Positions 14,373-15,839 of a stretch of 15,839 nt of DNA are shown here, piece by piece. The notes under the pieces are model-generated. The model did no database searches, had not been told where the DNA came from, and saw nothing but the letters and a program-made list of their open reading frames with translations. Made by a program: the position numbers and the translations under genes. Within the stretch, counting starts at the first letter, position 1; every line of letters begins with the position of its first letter. The stretch is from Hydrogenophaga intermedia (GTDB taxonomy: Bacteria; Pseudomonadota; Gammaproteobacteria; Burkholderiales; Burkholderiaceae_C). The stretch lies in contig CAMBOY010000040.1 in the NCBI GenBank assembly GCA_945869245.1, forward strand, positions 1 through 15,839. The letters run 5' to 3'.

Positions 14373-15544
14373 TGCGCTGGCCGCGCCGGCTGGCGTGGGT
14401 CGTCTTGGCGGCCTTATTGCTGGCCGCCGCCTATGTGCATTGGGGTGGGCACCGCTATTTCTGGACCGCACTGCGCTACACCTATTTCGACGGGCACACC
14501 ACAGCCCACATCGACGACGCGCGCAACTTTGCGCAAGCCGCCGTGGCTGGTGGAGCGCCCCAGCCCTGGCCGGTGGCTGCGCAGCAGCGGCCCTTGTCCG
14601 ATGCCACCCGGGCGTTTTTGCAAACGCACCGTTCGGCCGCTTTTTTGGTGGCACAGCGCGGTGAGCTGGTGCACGAAAGCTACTTCGCGCCGTATGACGC
14701 GGAGAGCCGCAGCAACGGCTTTTCCATGGCCAAAACCCTGGTCACGCTGCTGGCTGGTGCCCTGGTGGCCGATGGTGTGTTGCCGGCGCTGGATGCGCCG
14801 CTGGCGCGCTGGTTGCCCGAGCTTGCCGCCGATCCCCGTGGCCAAGCGGCCACGCTGGCACAGCTCGCGGCCATGACATCGGGCCACGCCTGGACGGAAC
14901 ACTATTACTTGCCGCTCAACCCGACCACCGAGCTGTACTTCGGCGGCGATGCCGCTGGTACGGTGTTGCGCCAGGGCTTTGAGCGCGACCCGGGCAGCGC
15001 CTTTGAATACAGCAGCGCGTCGACCCAGGTGCTGGCGGTGGCGCTGCAGCGCGCGCTGCGCGAACGCGACGCGCAGGCCACGCTCAGCAGCTATCTGAGC
15101 CAGCGCCTGTGGCAGCCGCTGGGCCTGCACGGCGCCAGTTGGAGCCTAGACCGCCCGCGCGAGCAGGGCGGTATGGAAATGGCCTATTGCTGTGTCCACA
15201 GCCGCGCGCGCGACATGCTGCGCATCGGCCAGCTCTTGCTGCAGCAGGGCCAGTGGAACGGTCAGGCGCTGCTACCGGCCGACTTTGTGCAACGCATCAC
15301 CGCGCCCAACGGACTGGTGCGCCATTACGGCCTGGGTCTGTGGATGGACCCCGATGCGCCGGTGCCGTTTTATTTTCTGCAAGGCCACCTGGGGCAGTAC
15401 GTGATTGTGGTGCCTTCTCAGCAACTGGTGGTGCTGCGCACCGGGCAGTACCGCACCAAGGCCACCCAGCGCCACCCGGTGATTCCGGAAGAGGTGTACC
15501 TGTACGTGGACGAAGCGCTGCGCATGACGGGATCGGCTCGCTGA
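14372..15544 (+). CDS. Membrane-anchored serine hydrolase, beta-lactamase/NylB-like fold
   Basis: A 390-residue protein of the class C beta-lactamase-related superfamily (esterases, peptidases, 6-aminohexanoate-dimer hydrolases). It has an N-terminal signal anchor (MRWPRR then about 8-22 hydrophobic), placing the catalytic domain in the periplasm. The motif set is complete: SMAK with nucleophile Ser118 and Lys121, YSS with Tyr213, and HLG at 339-341 in place of KTG. The HLG and YSS forms fit esterase/amide hydrolase members rather than true beta-lactamases, so antibiotic resistance is not implied. ATG 14372 overlaps the cyclo-ligase stop by one base (TGATG). A GTG at 14357, preceded by GGGGGTGAT, would add five residues and is a realistic alternative. 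Confidence 0.88.
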   Translation: MRWPRRLAWVVLAALLLAAAYVHWGGHRYFWTALRYTYFDGHTTAHIDDARNFAQAAVAGGAPQPWPVAAQQRPLSDATRAFLQTHRSAAFLVAQRGELVHESYFAPYDAESRSNGFSMAKTLVTLLAGALVADGVLPALDAPLARWLPELAADPRGQAATLAQLAAMTSGHAWTEHYYLPLNPTTELYFGGDAAGTVLRQGFERDPGSAFEYSSASTQVLAVALQRALRERDAQATLSSYLSQRLWQPLGLHGASWSLDRPREQGGMEMAYCCVHSRARDMLRIGQLLLQQGQWNGQALLPADFVQRITAPNGLVRHYGLGLWMDPDAPVPFYFLQGHLGQYVIVVPSQQLVVLRTGQYRTKATQRHPVIPEEVYLYVDEALRMTGSAR

Positions 15545-15560
15545 ACGCTCGGACCCGCCC

Positions 15561-15839
15561 TCAGGGGTGGTCCTTGCCCGCCTCCACCTCGACGTGGGCC
15601 ACGCGGCTTTCGTGCCGCAGCATGAACAAGCCCGAGGCGATCACCACCAGCGCGCCCATCCACACGCTCGGCCCGGGCAGGCTCTGCCAGATCAGCCAGT
15701 CCAGGCCCAGCCCCCAAGCCAGCGCGCTGTATTCGAAGGGTGCCACCGCCGAGGCCTGGCCATGGCGAAAGGCTTCGGTGATCGCCAACTGCCCGCCAAA
15801 GCCGGTGACGGCCAGCGCCAGCAGCAGCCAGCTGTCCCC
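15561..15839 (-). CDS. EamA/DMT-family transporter, C-terminal fragment
   Basis: The last 92 residues of an inner-membrane drug/metabolite transporter; the 5' part lies beyond the right edge. Three hydrophobic segments are visible, with TGFGGQLAITEAFRHGQASAVAPFEYSALAWG, the usual C-terminal repeat of EamA proteins, where small residues and APFEY form the helix packing core. A short charged tail after the last helix ends in GKDHP. The substrate cannot be told from this part; family members export amino acids, purines or other metabolites. It converges on the serine hydrolase gene with 16 bases between stops. Confidence 0.85.
   Translation of the reverse strand, partial: GDSWLLLALAVTGFGGQLAITEAFRHGQASAVAPFEYSALAWGLGLDWLIWQSLPGPSVWMGALVVIASGLFMLRHESRVAHVEVEAGKDHP

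Noticed and set aside
14372..15544. Antibiotic-resistance beta-lactamase
   Set aside because: The fold matches, but the third motif is HLG rather than KTG and the tyrosine motif is YSS; these fit esterase/amide hydrolase relatives.

Overview
The window looks like chromosomal DNA of a betaproteobacterium, most likely Comamonadaceae (Burkholderiales). This is inferred from the very high G+C with G/C-rich third codon positions, and from the protein families and their order (5-FCL / Slt / NDUFA9-like SDR / GST / cca, and a TctD/TctE-type two-component pair). No rRNA, tRNA, CRISPR array, insertion sequence, integrase or prophage gene is visible. Gene density is high and the longest gene-free stretch is about 140 bases.

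Left part (1-6289, + strand): a small DUF2905 membrane protein, a zinc-ribbon thioredoxin (trxC), glucokinase (glk), then a four-gene ABC sugar importer matching the Pseudomonas glucose transporter GtsABCD (lipoprotein binding protein, two permeases, MalK-type ATPase). Glk would phosphorylate the glucose that Gts imports, so glk-gtsABCD reads as a glucose uptake and activation module. The DNA around it is rich in dyad symmetry: a 13-bp palindrome before glk, a 16-bp A/T-rich palindrome before gtsA, and two perfect hairpins between gtsA and gtsB.

Middle part (6316-13735, - strand): seven genes all reading leftward. From the distal end they are a periplasmic soluble lytic transglycosylase, an NDUFA9-like SDR protein (ATGA overlap), a CsoR/RcnR-family small regulator, a glutathione S-transferase, the tRNA CCA-adding enzyme, an OmpR-type response regulator and a TctE-type sensor kinase. 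The last five are separated by only 8-10 bases each and look like one transcription unit. The kinase gene converges on gtsD. Whether the two-component system controls glucose uptake is an open question.

Right part (13746-15839): 5-formyltetrahydrofolate cyclo-ligase diverges from the transglycosylase with only about 10 bases between start codons, followed by a translationally coupled membrane-anchored serine hydrolase of the beta-lactamase/NylB fold. The last gene is the C-terminal part of an EamA-type transporter running in from the right edge.

Overall this is mostly ordinary housekeeping and sugar-transport DNA. I find no convincing undescribed multi-gene system. The points worth a second look are regulatory: the palindromes around glk/gtsA, the gtsA-gtsB hairpins, and a CsoR-family protein lacking the usual metal ligands.
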